Shown: positions 30,918 to 40,216 of the stretch, one piece after another
How the letters are laid out: the number at the start of each line of letters is the position of its first letter
How positions within the stretch are numbered: the stretch's first letter is position 1
NCBI GenBank assembly: GCA_022010015.1
Contig: CP091735.1
Span: 1,426,001-1,490,000 of the forward strand
Length of the DNA: 64,000 bases
From: Clostridium sp.
GTDB lineage: Bacteria > Bacillota_I > Bacilli_A > Acholeplasmatales > Anaeroplasmataceae
Direction: 5' to 3'
Notes under the pieces: model-generated
What the model saw: only the letters and a program-made list of their open reading frames with translations
What the model was told of the DNA's origin: nothing
Database searches by the model: none
Program-made: the position numbers and the translations under genes

Positions 30918-32114
30918 TGTACGATTTTTGATAAAATAGTTAATCGTTTTAATACAACATCATTAAAATGGGACATAAATAAAGATGAATTGCCTATGTG
31001 GGTAGCTGATATGGATTTTTGCGGTTTGTGATGAAATAACAAAAGCTATGAAGAAAAAGAATGGAATGCGAGGTATTTGGTTATAATATTATTCCTGATG
31101 AATGGTATAATGCTTACATTAACTGGTGGAAGAATCGTCATAATTTTTGAAATAAAGAAGGATTGGCTACTTTTTTTCAACTGGAGTTGTGCCATCAATC
31201 TCTAGCATTGTGAGAAGAATGACAAGACCAGCTGAGAAGGTTATTCTTCAAACACCAGTTTATAATATTTTCTTTAATTCAATATATAACAATGGTCGTT
31301 ATATTTTGGAAAGTCCACTTGTTTATGAAAATAATGAATATCACATTGATTATAACGATTTAGAAGAAAAAAATTAGCTGATCCACAAACAACGCTTATG
31401 ATTTTATGTAATCCACATAATCCAGTTGGTAAAATTTGGGATTTTGATACTCTTAAAAAAATAGGTGACCTATGTGTTAAGCATAATGTCATTGTTTTGA
31501 GTGATGAAATTCATTGTGATATAACATTGCCTAATAAAAACTATATTCCTTTTGCAAGCGTATCTGATAATTGCAAGAATAATAGTATTACCTGCATAGC
31601 TCCTACTAAAGCCTTTAATATAGCTGGACTTCAAACATCAGCTATTGTGATTCCTAATGAAAACATTAGAAATAAGGTAAATAGAGGAATTAATAATGAT
31701 GAAATAGCTGAACCTAATACATTTGCTTGTTATGCGGCAATTGCTGCATTTAATTATGGCGGCACTTGGCTTGATGAATTAAAGGTTTATTTAGAAGAAA
31801 ATAGAAAAAAATAGCTTATGATTTTTATAAAAAAAGGAATTACCGATGATTACTATAGTTCCACAGGATGCAACATATTTATTATGGATTAATTGCTCCA
31901 AGGTTTGTAATGATTCAGTTTTATTAACTAAATTTATTAGAAAAAGAAACAGGCTTATTTTTTTATCTGATGGCTTTGAATATGGAAAAAAACAGGAATT
32001 GATTTTATTAGAATGAATATTGCTTGCCCGAAAAAAAGACTACTAGATGGGTTAAACCGTTTTTAAAAAAATGGTATAAATAAGTATTTAGAGACTAAGA
32101 AAGCTGCAGCATAG
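30917..32114 (+). CDS. PLP-dependent C-S lyase / aminotransferase (MalY/PatB family)
   Basis: Cystathionine beta-lyase-like enzyme that cleaves cysteine S-conjugates, about 398 residues. Family motifs: SLKWDINKDELPMWVADMDF (start), FGYNIIPDEWYNAYINWWK, FSTGVVPSISSIV, LILCNPHNPVGK-type loop, VLSDEIHCDI (PLP Asp), IAPTKAFNIAGLQTSAIVIP with the PLP Lys, and a late LSDGFEYGKTGIDFIRMNIA (carboxylate Arg). Together with cysK/cysE just upstream it suggests sulfur amino acid traffic. Coupled to DUF3737 by a TAATG overlap. At least seven shifts. Confidence 0.88.
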
Positions 32115-32131
32115 ATGCTACGGCTTTTTTC
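32101..32131 (+). terminator. Intrinsic terminator overlapping the malY stop
   Basis: AAGCTGCAGCA/TGCTACGGCTT stem with one wobble and one mismatch (32101-32126), followed by T6. The stop codon sits in the loop. Confidence 0.7.
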
Positions 32132-32150
32132 GCAAATTTCTTTTTATATC

Positions 32151-32179
32151 TTGTTTTAAAATAGTTAATATGTTATTAT
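32151..32179 (+). promoter_or_regulatory. Promoter upstream of the 32213 membrane protein
   Basis: TTGTTT (32151-32156), 17-bp spacer, TATTAT (32174-32179). Confidence 0.45.
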
Positions 32180-32212
32180 AGAGATATTTTTTTAATTTAG
32201 AAGGTGAGCTTG

Positions 32213-32752
32213 ATGAAGAGAATAATATCCTTCATAGCTTTTTATTATATTTTTTTGATTTGTTTAATATTTATGGTTATTTTTTTCATGATAATTTAGT
32301 TGTGACTTGGATTTTTTTGGCGTTGTTGCTGCCATAACAATTTTTTTGCTTTTTGCATATTTCCATTCAACATATTTATCTGAAAATAACAAAGGATTTA
32401 GGATAAGTAAGATAATGCATCATTTATATATGAATAAGCATCGTAGCGGAATAGATGAATTAATATATGAATTATATGCGAAAAGAAGTCAATCGCAGAT
32501 TCTTCGAGATTATAAAAAAATATTAATTCTATCAATTTTTATGTTGGATGATTTAGAAAAATGTTGAATTTGATATTGAACTTATTAATGATAGTCAAAC
32601 AATTTTTAGATATGATGAGCATTTGATTAGAATTGATGATAGCTTTAGTGAAAAAGTCAATATATATTAATCCTTTAAATATGTCTTATAATGAATTGCT
32701 ATTAGAAATAAATGAGAAATTTAAAAAAATTTGCTTTAAATTGAATTCCTGA
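32213..32752 (+). CDS. Small two-TM membrane protein, unrecognised
   Basis: About 178 residues. Two hydrophobic helices at the N-terminus (MKRIISFIAFYYIFLICLIF, then WIFFGVVAAITIFLLFAYF), then a soluble part with HHLYMNKHRSGIDELIYELY, AKRSQSQILRDYKK, a further hydrophobic stretch ILILSIFMLDDLEK and an acidic beta-rich tail (FDIELINDSQTIFRYDEHLI). RBS AAGGTGAG. It precedes a terminator, so it is a single-gene unit. Similar layouts occur in uncharacterised Firmicute proteins, and I cannot name a family. Three to four shifts. Confidence 0.5.
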
Positions 32753-32769
32753 CATATCAGGAATTTTTG
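32744..32769 (+). terminator. Intrinsic terminator
   Basis: Perfect 9-bp stem AATTCCTGA/TCAGGAATT with CATA loop (32744-32765) and T-tail, overlapping the end of the preceding gene. Confidence 0.85.
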
Positions 32770-32787
32770 TTGTTGAAGGAGTATTAA

Positions 32788-33598
32788 ATGAATTTTTATA
32801 TTAGAAAAATGTAAAAAAATGCTCGTTCTTTAGAAGGAGTTAAATCAAAATTTGGTGTTTTAAATAATAAATTGTTTAGAAGTGGTAGGCTTGACAATTT
32901 AACAGTTAATGATGTTGAAATGCTTAAAAAAATGCTAATATTAAAAAAATGTTATTGACCTACGAACTGTAACAGAACAAAAATGAAAGACCTGATATTC
33001 TTCCAAGCTTTATTAATTATTATTCTTGTCCTGTACTTGATGAAGAAACTATGGGTATAACAAGAGACGATAAAAGTAGAGTAGATATCATTTCTTTAAT
33101 TAGTGAAAATGCTCATGATCCTAATTATGCCAAAAGATATATGGAAACAACGTATCTAAATTTAATTAAAAAAATCAAAATGCAATCAATGCTTATAAAA
33201 AAAGCTTTTTTTGAAATATTATTAACTAAAGATGAAGGTGTTTTTATGGCATTGTTCAGCAGGTAAGGATCGTGCCGGTATAGCTACAATGTATGTCCTA
33301 TTAGCGCTTGGTGTTGAAAAAGAGGAGATTATTAATAATTATTTGAAAACCAATGAATATCTTATTGATGAGAATAAAATAATTGTTGATAATGTTAAAA
33401 GAGCGACATGGTGAATTTTTTTAGCTAATCAAATTAAAGATATATTCTTTTTGTGAAAAAAAGAATATATTGAAATTGTTTTTTTAAATATATTTATGAT
33501 AATTATAATAATGTTGATAATTTTTTTAAGAACAGTTTTAGAACTTGATCAAGAAAAAAATTGTTGAAATTACAAGAAAAAAATATTTAAAAAAATAA
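32788..33598 (+). CDS. Tyrosine-protein phosphatase, Y_phosphatase3 (LipA/PtpB-like) family
   Basis: About 268 residues. The N-terminus has NARSLEGVKSKFGVLNNKLF then RSGRLDNLTVNDVEML, typical of the family, and VIDLRTVTEQ. The catalytic CX5R loop is MWHCSAGKDRAGIATMYVL (about 33245-33300), with the Lys-Asp following Gly that marks this subfamily. It may dephosphorylate phosphotyrosine or phosphoinositides; target unknown. RBS GAAGGAG at 32775. Six shifts, including one inside the run just before the WHC codons. Confidence 0.85.
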
Positions 33599-33617
33599 AA
33601 CAACCATTAATAAAAAG

Positions 33618-33626
33618 TGGTATAAT
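33618..33626 (+). promoter_or_regulatory. Extended -10 promoter of the G3E GTPase pair
   Basis: TGGTATAAT at 33618-33626, 27 bases before the ATG at 33653. Confidence 0.5.
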
Positions 33627-33652
33627 AAATAAGTGAAAAGGAATGATTTATA

Positions 33653-34766
33653 ATGATAAAGGTTGATATTATATCTGGTTTTTTTAGGTGCTGGAAAGAC
33701 AACATTAATAAAGAAATTGTTTGAAGGTGCTTTTAAAAAAATGAGAATGTTGTTTTTAATAGAAAATGAATTTGGTGAAATTGGTATTGATGGAAGTTTT
33801 CTAAAGGATAGTGGCGTTAGCATTAAAGAAATAAATGCTGGTTGTATTTGCTGTTCCCTTGTAGGTGATTTTGCTTCATCTTTAAAGGAGGTTATTGCCA
33901 AATATAATCCTGAAAGGATTATAATTGAGCCATCTGGTGTTGGTAAATTATCTGACATTATAGGAGCTGTATTAAATGTTGATGCTCCTCTTAAAATAAA
34001 TATTGTAGCTACTGTAGTTGATGGAACTAAGGCAAAGGTTTATATGAAGAATTTTGGTGAATTTTTTTCAATAATCAAATTGAGACTGCCAAGACAATTT
34101 TTAATATCTAAGCTAGATAAGGCTTCAAAGACTAAAGCAGATGATGCTTTAGAAATTTGTAAAGAGCATAATCCGAATGCCAATATTGTTACTACTCCAG
34201 TAAGTGAGCTTTCAAGTGAAAAGCTTCTTGAAATATTAGAAAATGGGGCTTCTTTAAAGAATTCTTTAATGGAAGAAATGATTAGAGAACATCAAGAGGA
34301 TGAACATGAATGCTGCCATCACCACGATCACGATGATGAGGATGAACATGAATGCTGCCATCACCACGATCACGATGATGAGGATGAACATGAATGCTGC
34401 CATCATCACGACCACGAAGATGAGGATGAACATGAATGCTGCCATCACCATCATCACCATCATGGCCATGATGCCGATGAAATATTTACAAACTTTGGTA
34501 TTGAAGTAGTTGAGGGTGTTTCAAGAAAAGACCTTGAGGCCTTCCTTAAAGAAATTGCCAATGAAGAAAAATATGGAATTATCATTCGCTCAAAGGGCGT
34601 TTTAAAGGCTACTGATAATACAAAATGGTATTACTATGATTATGTTTCTGGTGATTATGAAATTCGTTTAGGTGATGCAGACTATGCTTCTCGTTTAGTA
34701 ATGATTGGCTCTAAAATAAATGAAAAGGCAATAAAGGAAGCTTTTGTAAATAGAGGTAATTTATAA
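33653..34766 (+). CDS. G3E (COG0523/CobW-like) metal GTPase with His-rich linker
   Basis: Predicted metallochaperone GTPase, about 370 residues. Motifs: IISGFLGAGKTTLIKKLF (Walker A), IENEFGEIGIDG, the metal-binding AGCICCSLVG (CxCC), IIIEPSGVGKLSDI, and SKLDKAS in place of NKxD. The linker between the GTPase and CobW C-terminal domains holds four direct repeats rich in His, Cys and Asp (DEHECCHHHDHDDE), then a seven-His run. These are presumably zinc or other metal ligands. The C-terminal domain is FTNFGIEVVEGVSRKDLEAF. Coupled by TAATG to a second G3E protein. Three shifts before 34090; the repeat itself is in frame. Confidence 0.88.
34299..34466 (+). repeat. Four tandem 42-bp repeats inside the G3E GTPase gene
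   Basis: Units at 34299-34340, 34341-34382, 34383-34424 and 34425-34466. Units 1 and 2 are identical, unit 3 differs at a few bases, unit 4 diverges at its end. Each encodes 14 residues, so copy-number change keeps the frame and varies the number of metal ligands. Confidence 0.95.
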
Positions 34767-35716
34767 TGAAACAAATGCCTGTATTTGTATGCGATGGCTT
34801 TTCTTGATTCAGGAAAAAAACAACTTTTATCCTTGATACAATTGCAAATGATGGCTTTAAAGAGCAAGGGCATACACTTATTTTTAGCATGTGAGGATGG
34901 CGAGGTCGAATATGATGAGACTTTCCTTAAGGATAATAATACAAGCATTGAATATATAAATGACGTTAGTGAGATGAACGCTATTAATTTGGATAAGCTT
35001 ACTAAAAAGCATAAGCCAAAACGTATTTTAATTGAATTTAATGGAATGTGGGACTTTTCTAACGTCGTATTACCGGAATATTTTTGCTATAGGTCAATTT
35101 GTAACTTTTTGTTGATTACAAAACATTTTCAGCATATTTTGTTAATATGAAACAAATGATGGTTAATATGTTTAAGTTATCTGATGTTGTTGTATTTATT
35201 AATTGTAAAAATAAGGAAGAAACTACAAAAATTATCAGACTTCCCTTCGTTTGATTAATAATAATGCTTCATATTTTTCTTTTTGATGAAAAGGGAAATG
35301 GTGAAATTGCTTTTGAGGAAGCATTACCATATGACTATGAAGCGGATGTTATTGATGTGAAAAAAAGAAGATTTTTGGACGCTTTTTATGTTGATACCTT
35401 TGATCATAAGGAGCGATATGATGGCAAGACTATTTCACTAACCTGTATGGCCTTTAAATCTGATAGATTACCTAAGGGTCAATTTGTATGCGGTAGACTT
35501 GCAATGACATGCTGTGCTCAGGATATTCAATTATTTGGACATTTAGCTTTATCTGATTTAGGCGTTGATATCAAAGATAAGGATTGGATTCATATTGTTT
35601 TTTTAAAATGGAATATCGTTATTCCAAGGAATATGATGAAGAGGAAGCTGTTCTTCACCCAATTTCAATAGAAGTTGTTTCTTGTAATGATGACCCAATT
35701 TTTAAATTTATCATAA
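34766..35716 (+). CDS. G3E-type GTPase fused to a DUF1980/YcgQ-like domain
   Basis: About 315 residues. The N-terminus MKQMPVFVCDGFLDSGKTTF is a Walker A of the G3E family. IFSCEDGEVEYDE and RILIEFNGMWD correspond to switch regions, but no CxCC is evident. The C-terminal third resembles the DUF1980 domain of YcgQ: FYVDTFDHKERYDGKTISLT, then DRLPKGQFVCGRLAMTCCAQ and DIQLFGHLAL. YcgQ/YcgR-type permeases work with this domain in trans, so a fusion to a GTPase links it to metal handling. Start overlaps the upstream stop. Five to six shifts. Stop placed at 35714 after T-run correction. Confidence 0.7.
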
Positions 35717-35738
35717 CAGGCTTAATGCCTGTTTTTTT
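35716..35738 (+). terminator. Intrinsic terminator after the GTPase pair
   Basis: ACAGGC-TTAAT-GCCTGT stem (35716-35732) and a T7 tract. Confidence 0.85.
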
Positions 35739-35753
35739 CTTTGAGGTATATAA

Positions 35754-36402
35754 ATGATTAAAACAATTATTTTTGACTTAGATGGAACAATTTTTAGATA
35801 CATTATCTGATTTAACTGATTTGATGAATTTTGTTTTTACAAAAAATATAATAAGAAAACAAAAAAACAGAAGAGGAAATAAGATCTTTTTTTAGGTGAT
35901 GGAATGAGGATACTAGTAGAGCGTTCCTTACCAAATGAAGACGAGCAAATAATATCTAAGATTTTTTTAATGAATTTAAGGATTATTATCTAAATCATTG
36001 TAACATTAAAACTAAAAGCCTATCCAGGAATAACTAATCTATTAAATTCTTTAAAGGATAATTATCAATTAGGAGTTATTTCTAATAAAAGGGATGATGC
36101 TGTTCAAGCCTTAATAAATGGTCATTTTCCTAATATTTTTTCTTTTGTTTTAGGACAAAGGGATGAAATGAAGAAAAAGCCAGATAAGGAAATGCTAGAA
36201 TATGCCTTAAATATTTTGGATACTAAAAGCTTTGAAGCGCTATATATTGGCGATAGTGATGTTGATCTCGATTTTGGTTTTAATGCAAAGGTTTCGGTTA
36301 TAAGTGTATCATATGGCTTTAGAAGTCGTGATTTCTTAGTCGAAAAGGGTGCTAGGTATATTGCTGATGATGTTGCAAATCTAAAAAGATTTATTACTAT
36401 GA
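35754..36402 (+). CDS. HAD-IA phosphatase (phosphoglycolate phosphatase-like)
   Basis: About 215 residues. HAD motif I IIFDLDGTILDTLSDLTDLM at the N-terminus, cap region FLGDGMRILVERSLP as in Gph/PGP-like enzymes, motif II LGVISNKRDDAVQ, motif III with KKKPDKEML and motif IV YIGDSDVDLDFGFNAKV. The C-terminus reads VANLKDLLL, ending TGA at 36400, if one A is removed from the run at 36385. The stop then overlaps ATGATG of the Nudix gene. Likely acts on small phosphorylated metabolites such as 2-phosphoglycolate. Six shifts. Confidence 0.85.
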
Positions 36403-36883
36403 TGTCAGAATCACATTGGTTCTGGTTGTGGTGAAAAGCTTGTTTTTTTAAATTTTTTTAAAGGATGAAGGCAATATTCCTTATTGTAATAATTGCCATA
36501 CGTTTAGATTTCCCTCATTTTTCTAGTGCTGTTTCAATGATTGTAGTAAATAGAGAGGAAACAAAGATATTATTGATTGAGCAATATCATTCAACTCGAA
36601 ATATTTTTAGTTGCTGGTTATGTAAATATAGGAGAATCACTTGAAAATGCTGTAAAAAGAGAAATTAAAGAAGAGGTAGGTCTTGATGTTATTTCTTTGA
36701 GATTTAATAAAAAGTGAGTTTCATTCAAGAAGTAACACCCTAATGAATAATTTTATTGCAGTTGTTAATGATGAAAATATTAAAAATTAAAGAAGACGAA
36801 GTTGATAAAGCATTTTTTTATTGACAAAAAAATGATGCAATAAAAAAATCGCTCCTAATTCTTTAGCAAAGCGATTTTTTTAG
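36399..36883 (+). CDS. Nudix hydrolase with N-terminal zinc ribbon
   Basis: About 160 residues. The head MMSESHCSGCGEKL then IPYCNNCHTFRFP gives a four-Cys zinc ribbon like that of NudC-type enzymes. The Nudix box reads GYVNIGESLENAVKREIKEE followed by VGLDV (about 36610-36680). NudC relatives hydrolyse NADH or remove NAD caps from RNA; whether this short protein does so is unknown. The start overlaps the HAD stop (coupled). The last codons form part of the bidirectional terminator. Six shifts including one in the Trp/Cys codon region at 36417. Confidence 0.8.
36842..36880. terminator. Bidirectional terminator between nudix and hslO
   Basis: AAATCGCT/AGCGATTT stem, A-run on the left and T-run on the right, so it works for both converging genes. 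Confidence 0.7.
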
Positions 36884-36900
36884 AAAATTATCTTAAGTAA

Positions 36901-37777
36901 TTATTTAGCCTTGTTGAGCATATCTTCAAGGTCTTTTTTTATCGAATGTATATTTTGGCAGAAGTTACAATTTACTTCAATGCTTTCATTAGTTTTTTTA
37001 TGATGTCTTCAATTTCATTTTTTTACCAAGGGAAATAATACCCCTAGCAAATTTTTTTCCTTACTACAATTACATTCATAGCTTAGTGGTTTAGTTTCAA
37101 GTAATTGATAATCACCATCTGTTATTTCTTTGATAATTTCTTCTGGGGTCATGTTTTTGATCGATCATTTCAGAAATTGGTCTAATTTTTTTGAAAGCTT
37201 ATCCTCTAATTTTTTTATATCATCATCGCTACAACCTGGCATTATTTGAAGTAAGAAGCCACCAGCTGCCTTAACCTTAGCATCTTTATCAAATAATACT
37301 CCTAGGGCTACTGATGAAGGAATTTGCTCAGATGCTGCAAAATAATATGTGAAATCATCAGCTATTTCGCCACTTCTTAATTCACAAGTTGATGAGAATG
37401 GTTCACGCATATGAAGGTCCTTGATAACAACAATTTCGCCATTTGAACCGACACCTGCTCCTACATTTAAATGTCCGTTATTGTATGTTAAATAAACGCC
37501 TGGATTGTGAACAAAGCCTCTAACCTTACCATCAGTTGCTTCAACAGTTATTTGTCCAATTGGACCATCGCCACAAACCTTTATTGTAAGGTGCTCACCT
37601 GATTTATATGTTGAACTCATAATGGCACCAATTGTTAAAACTCTACCAAGGGCTGCTGCAGAGGTTGGCCACATATTATGAATTTCTTGGGCATGCTTGC
37701 ACATTTGAGTTGTAGTAGCTACATAAATTCTAGCACAGCCATTTGCACAATAAGCCTTTTTGTAAATAATCTTGCAT
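36901..37777 (-). CDS. hslO: Hsp33 redox-regulated chaperone
   Basis: About 291 residues. Hsp33 motifs in order: KAYCANGCARIYVATTTQMC, PTSAAALGRVLTIGAIMSS, GDGPIGQITVEATDGKVRGF, GHLNVGAGVGSNGEIVVIKD, RSGEIADDFTYYFAASEQIP, SSVALGVL, and the C-terminal redox switch zinc site YECNCS (CxC) with NCNFC (CxxC). Oxidation releases zinc and activates holdase activity. Start ATG 37775-37777 with GGAG upstream. It is read away from the pot operon, sharing a 380-base intergenic region with it. Four to five shifts, mostly at the two ends. Confidence 0.95.
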
Positions 37778-37843
37778 ATTATAAAATCTCCTTTTTTTAC
37801 TATATTAACATTTTACAATATTTTGGATTTTTTTACATCATTT

Positions 37844-37857
37844 AGAAAACGTTTACA
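37844..37857. promoter_or_regulatory. cre-like operator (CcpA/LacI-family) between hslO and pot operon
   Basis: AGAAAACGTTTACA; on the minus strand TGTAAACGTTTTCT, 13 of 14 positions of the cre consensus TGWAANCGNTNWCA. It lies 22 bases upstream of the pot -35 box. Confidence 0.55.
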
Positions 37858-37879
37858 TAAATCCGAGAAAGTAAAATGA

Positions 37880-37907
37880 TTGACATTGACAAATTAAATG
37901 ATAAAAT
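37880..37907 (+). promoter_or_regulatory. Promoter of the pot operon
   Basis: TTGACA (37880-37885, repeated at 37886), 16-bp spacer, TAAAAT (37902-37907). It gives a leader of about 245 bases before potA. Confidence 0.7.
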
Positions 37908-37913
37908 GTTAAT

Positions 37914-38084
37914 CGCATAGAAGAAAAATGGTATTTTTTAGCTTGTGCAGTTTAAAGAAAGTTAAGAAACTTGAGTATAATTATGGGAGGCTGTAAACTA
38001 ATCATAATTATGAATATTTTTTTAGATATTTATGGCCTTTAAAAATAATATAAAATGATACGGCCTAATGCTTGGGCTTTTTTT
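37914..38084 (+). promoter_or_regulatory. Structured leader with intrinsic terminator upstream of potA (candidate attenuator/riboswitch)
   Basis: Between promoter and gene lie a hairpin AAGTT/AACTT, a pairing AGTTTA/TAAACT (about 37950 and 37994), a perfect 9-bp inverted repeat ATAATTATG/CATAATTAT (37977-37985 and 38003-38011) that excludes it, and then a terminator GCCTAA-TGC-TTGGGC (38063-38077) with T7. GGCC at 38034 could pair with GGCC at 38062 as antiterminator. It matches no riboswitch class that I recognise. Confidence 0.5.
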
Positions 38085-38160
38085 CTTGATTTTTTTCCTT
38101 ATTCTAAAAAGAATAAGAATTCAATTTTATCAATACTAATTTGTGGAGGAAAACTTAGAA

Positions 38161-39340
38161 TTGAAACCTATTATTGAATTGCATAATATCGTTAAGAATT
38201 ATGGCGATTTGCAAGTTGTAAAAAAATTTGGATTTAACAATTTATGAAAAATGAATTTGTTACCCTACTTGGTCCATCAGGCTGCGGTAAAACTACAACC
38301 TTGAGAATGATTGCAGGTTTTGAAAGGCCTGATTCAGGAGAAATTATTATTGATGGTAAAATTATTAATGATCTTCCAGCATATGCAAGACCTATTAATA
38401 CTGTTTTTCCAAAGATATGCCTTATTTCCCCATTTAAACGTAGCTAGAAATGTTATGTTTGGTATTGTTAATAGGGGCTATAAATTTCAAGTGAATTTTT
38501 TTATGGTGGAATTGAAAAAGCTAACTGCTGAAGCTAAAACTTTAAAAGACGATGACAAAAAGAGTTACAAGAAGAGATATTAAAAAGCTTTTTAAAAGGA
38601 ACATATTAATGAATCTGTTAAGAAGGCTTTAAAAAAATGGTTAATCTTAGTGGCTATGAAAATAGAAGAATTGATCAAATGTCTGGTGGTCAAATGCAAA
38701 GAGTTGCTCTTGCTCGTGCTCTTATTTTAAGACCTAAAATTCTTTTACTTGATGAACCATTAAGTGCTCTTGATTTAAAAATTACGCCAGGATATGCATT
38801 ATGAACTAAAAAGAAATGCAACGTAACCTAGGAATAACATTTATATTTGTAACTCATGATCAAGAAGAAGCAATGACAATGAGTGATAGAATAGTTGTTA
38901 TGAAGGATGGAATAATTCAGCAGCTTGGCACACCTAAGGATATTTATAATGAGCCAGTAAATCGTTATGTTGCAAACTTTGTTGGTGAATCTAATATTGT
39001 AAGTGGTGTTTGGGTTCGCCAAAATGTTGTTAATTTTTTAGGTGTTGACTTTGATTGTGTTGGTTATATTTTTGCTGATGGCGAGCCAGTTGATGTTGTT
39101 ATTAGACCAGAAGATTTTGACGTTGTTTCACTAGATAAGGCTAAGCTTGTAGGTGAGGTTAAAAGCTCTGTATTTAAGGGCGTTTATTATGAGCTATGTG
39201 TTGATATAAACGATATTGAATTCGTTGTTCATACCTATGAGGATGTAGCTGTTGGTAATAAAATTGGTTTAAGTGTTGACCCATATGAAATTTGTTTGAT
39301 GAAGGTAGACGGATCATGCAAGACAATAGTAAGCGCGTAA
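38161..39340 (+). CDS. potA: Spermidine/putrescine ABC transporter ATPase
   Basis: Energises polyamine uptake, about 392 residues. ATPase motifs: LLGPSGCGKTTTLRMIAGFE (Walker A), Q-loop VFQRYALFPHLNV, signature MSGGQMQRVALARAL, Walker B ILLLDEPLSALD and H-loop FIFVTHDQEEAMTMSD. A C-terminal TOBE-like domain has VVIRPEDFDVV. Between Q-loop and signature there is an extra Lys/Asp/Glu-rich segment of about 50 residues (38480-38620) not usual in PotA. TTG start with GGAGGAA 8 bases before. The end overlaps potB by 25 bases. Five to six shifts. Confidence 0.92.
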
Positions 39341-40216
39341 AGGCTATAAAGAAAATGAAGGAAAATACCTATCAAACTCATCATTTAGATAGGTTTGCTA
39401 AGCCATATTTTTATTTGGCTATTGATATTTGCTGTATTACCGATGCTCATACTTTTTTTGTTTTAATGTTTTTTTAGATACAGAGGGCTTAAGGCTATCT
39501 GGTTGCCATTTTACTTTTTTCAAATTTCTCATCATTACTTGAAAAAAAATCTATAATTATGGCTTTTTTTAAATTCATTGAAATATAGCTTACTAACAAC
39601 AGTTATTTGTTTGTTCTTTTGGTTATTTGATAGCATATTACCTACATCGTTCTCATTTTTAAAAAAATAAATATTTAATATTGCTATTACTTGTTTTTGC
39701 CAATGTGGACAAATATTCTACTTAGAATTGAAGCTTTAAGTAATATGTTTCAGGCTCATAATATAATTACTAATATGCTAGGAATTACAGGCTTTAATAT
39801 TTTTAGGAACGGATTTAGCTATTATTTTTAGGTATGGTTTTTTTACATATTTACCATTTGTTATTTTTACCTATTTATACGTCACTTGAAAAAAATTGAT
39901 CCATCTCTTGAGGAGGCTGCTTTGGATTTAGGAATGACTGATTTTAAGAAGTTTTGGACTGTAATTTTCCCTTTAACTACAAGTGGAATGGTTAGTGGCT
40001 CAATAATGGTCCTATTACCTTGCCTATCAGGATTTGCTATTCCTAAGATTTTTGGGTGCAGGTAATATCTTATTAATAGGTAATATAATTGAACAGGATT
40101 TTAGCTCAATGAGCTATAATATCGGTTCGATTTTAGCAGTTGTAATGCTTGTTATAATTCTTGGAGCCATTAAAATAGTTAATAAGTTTGATAAGGAAGG
40201 GGAGACACTACTATGA
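39316..40216 (+). CDS. potB: Spermidine/putrescine ABC transporter permease PotB
   Basis: Inner-membrane permease, about 300 residues and six TM helices. After corrections: LDRFAKPYF, FAVLPMLILFVLMFLDTEG, LKYSLLTTVICLFFGYLIAY, LLLLVLPMWTNILLRIEAL and TDLAIIFGMVFTYLPFVIF. The EAA loop for contact with PotA is DPSLEEAALDLGMTDFKKFW. Then FPLTTSGMVSGSIMVLLPCL and the last helices follow. It starts within the 3' end of potA and its TGA overlaps the potC ATG (ATGA). Heavily shifted between 39410 and 39900 (at least eight runs). Confidence 0.9.

Noticed and set aside
34299..34466. CRISPR-like direct repeats
   Set aside because: The 42-bp units are adjacent, without spacers, and encode in-frame metal ligands.
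34266..34469. Minus-strand and second plus-strand open frames over the His-rich repeat
   Set aside because: They are low-complexity shadows of the 42-bp repeat in the G3E GTPase gene, with no RBS.
39300..39345. Programmed frameshift joining potA and potB
   Set aside because: The overlap of potA stop and potB start is an ordinary out-of-frame gene overlap with an internal ATG; no slippery heptamer and stem are seen.
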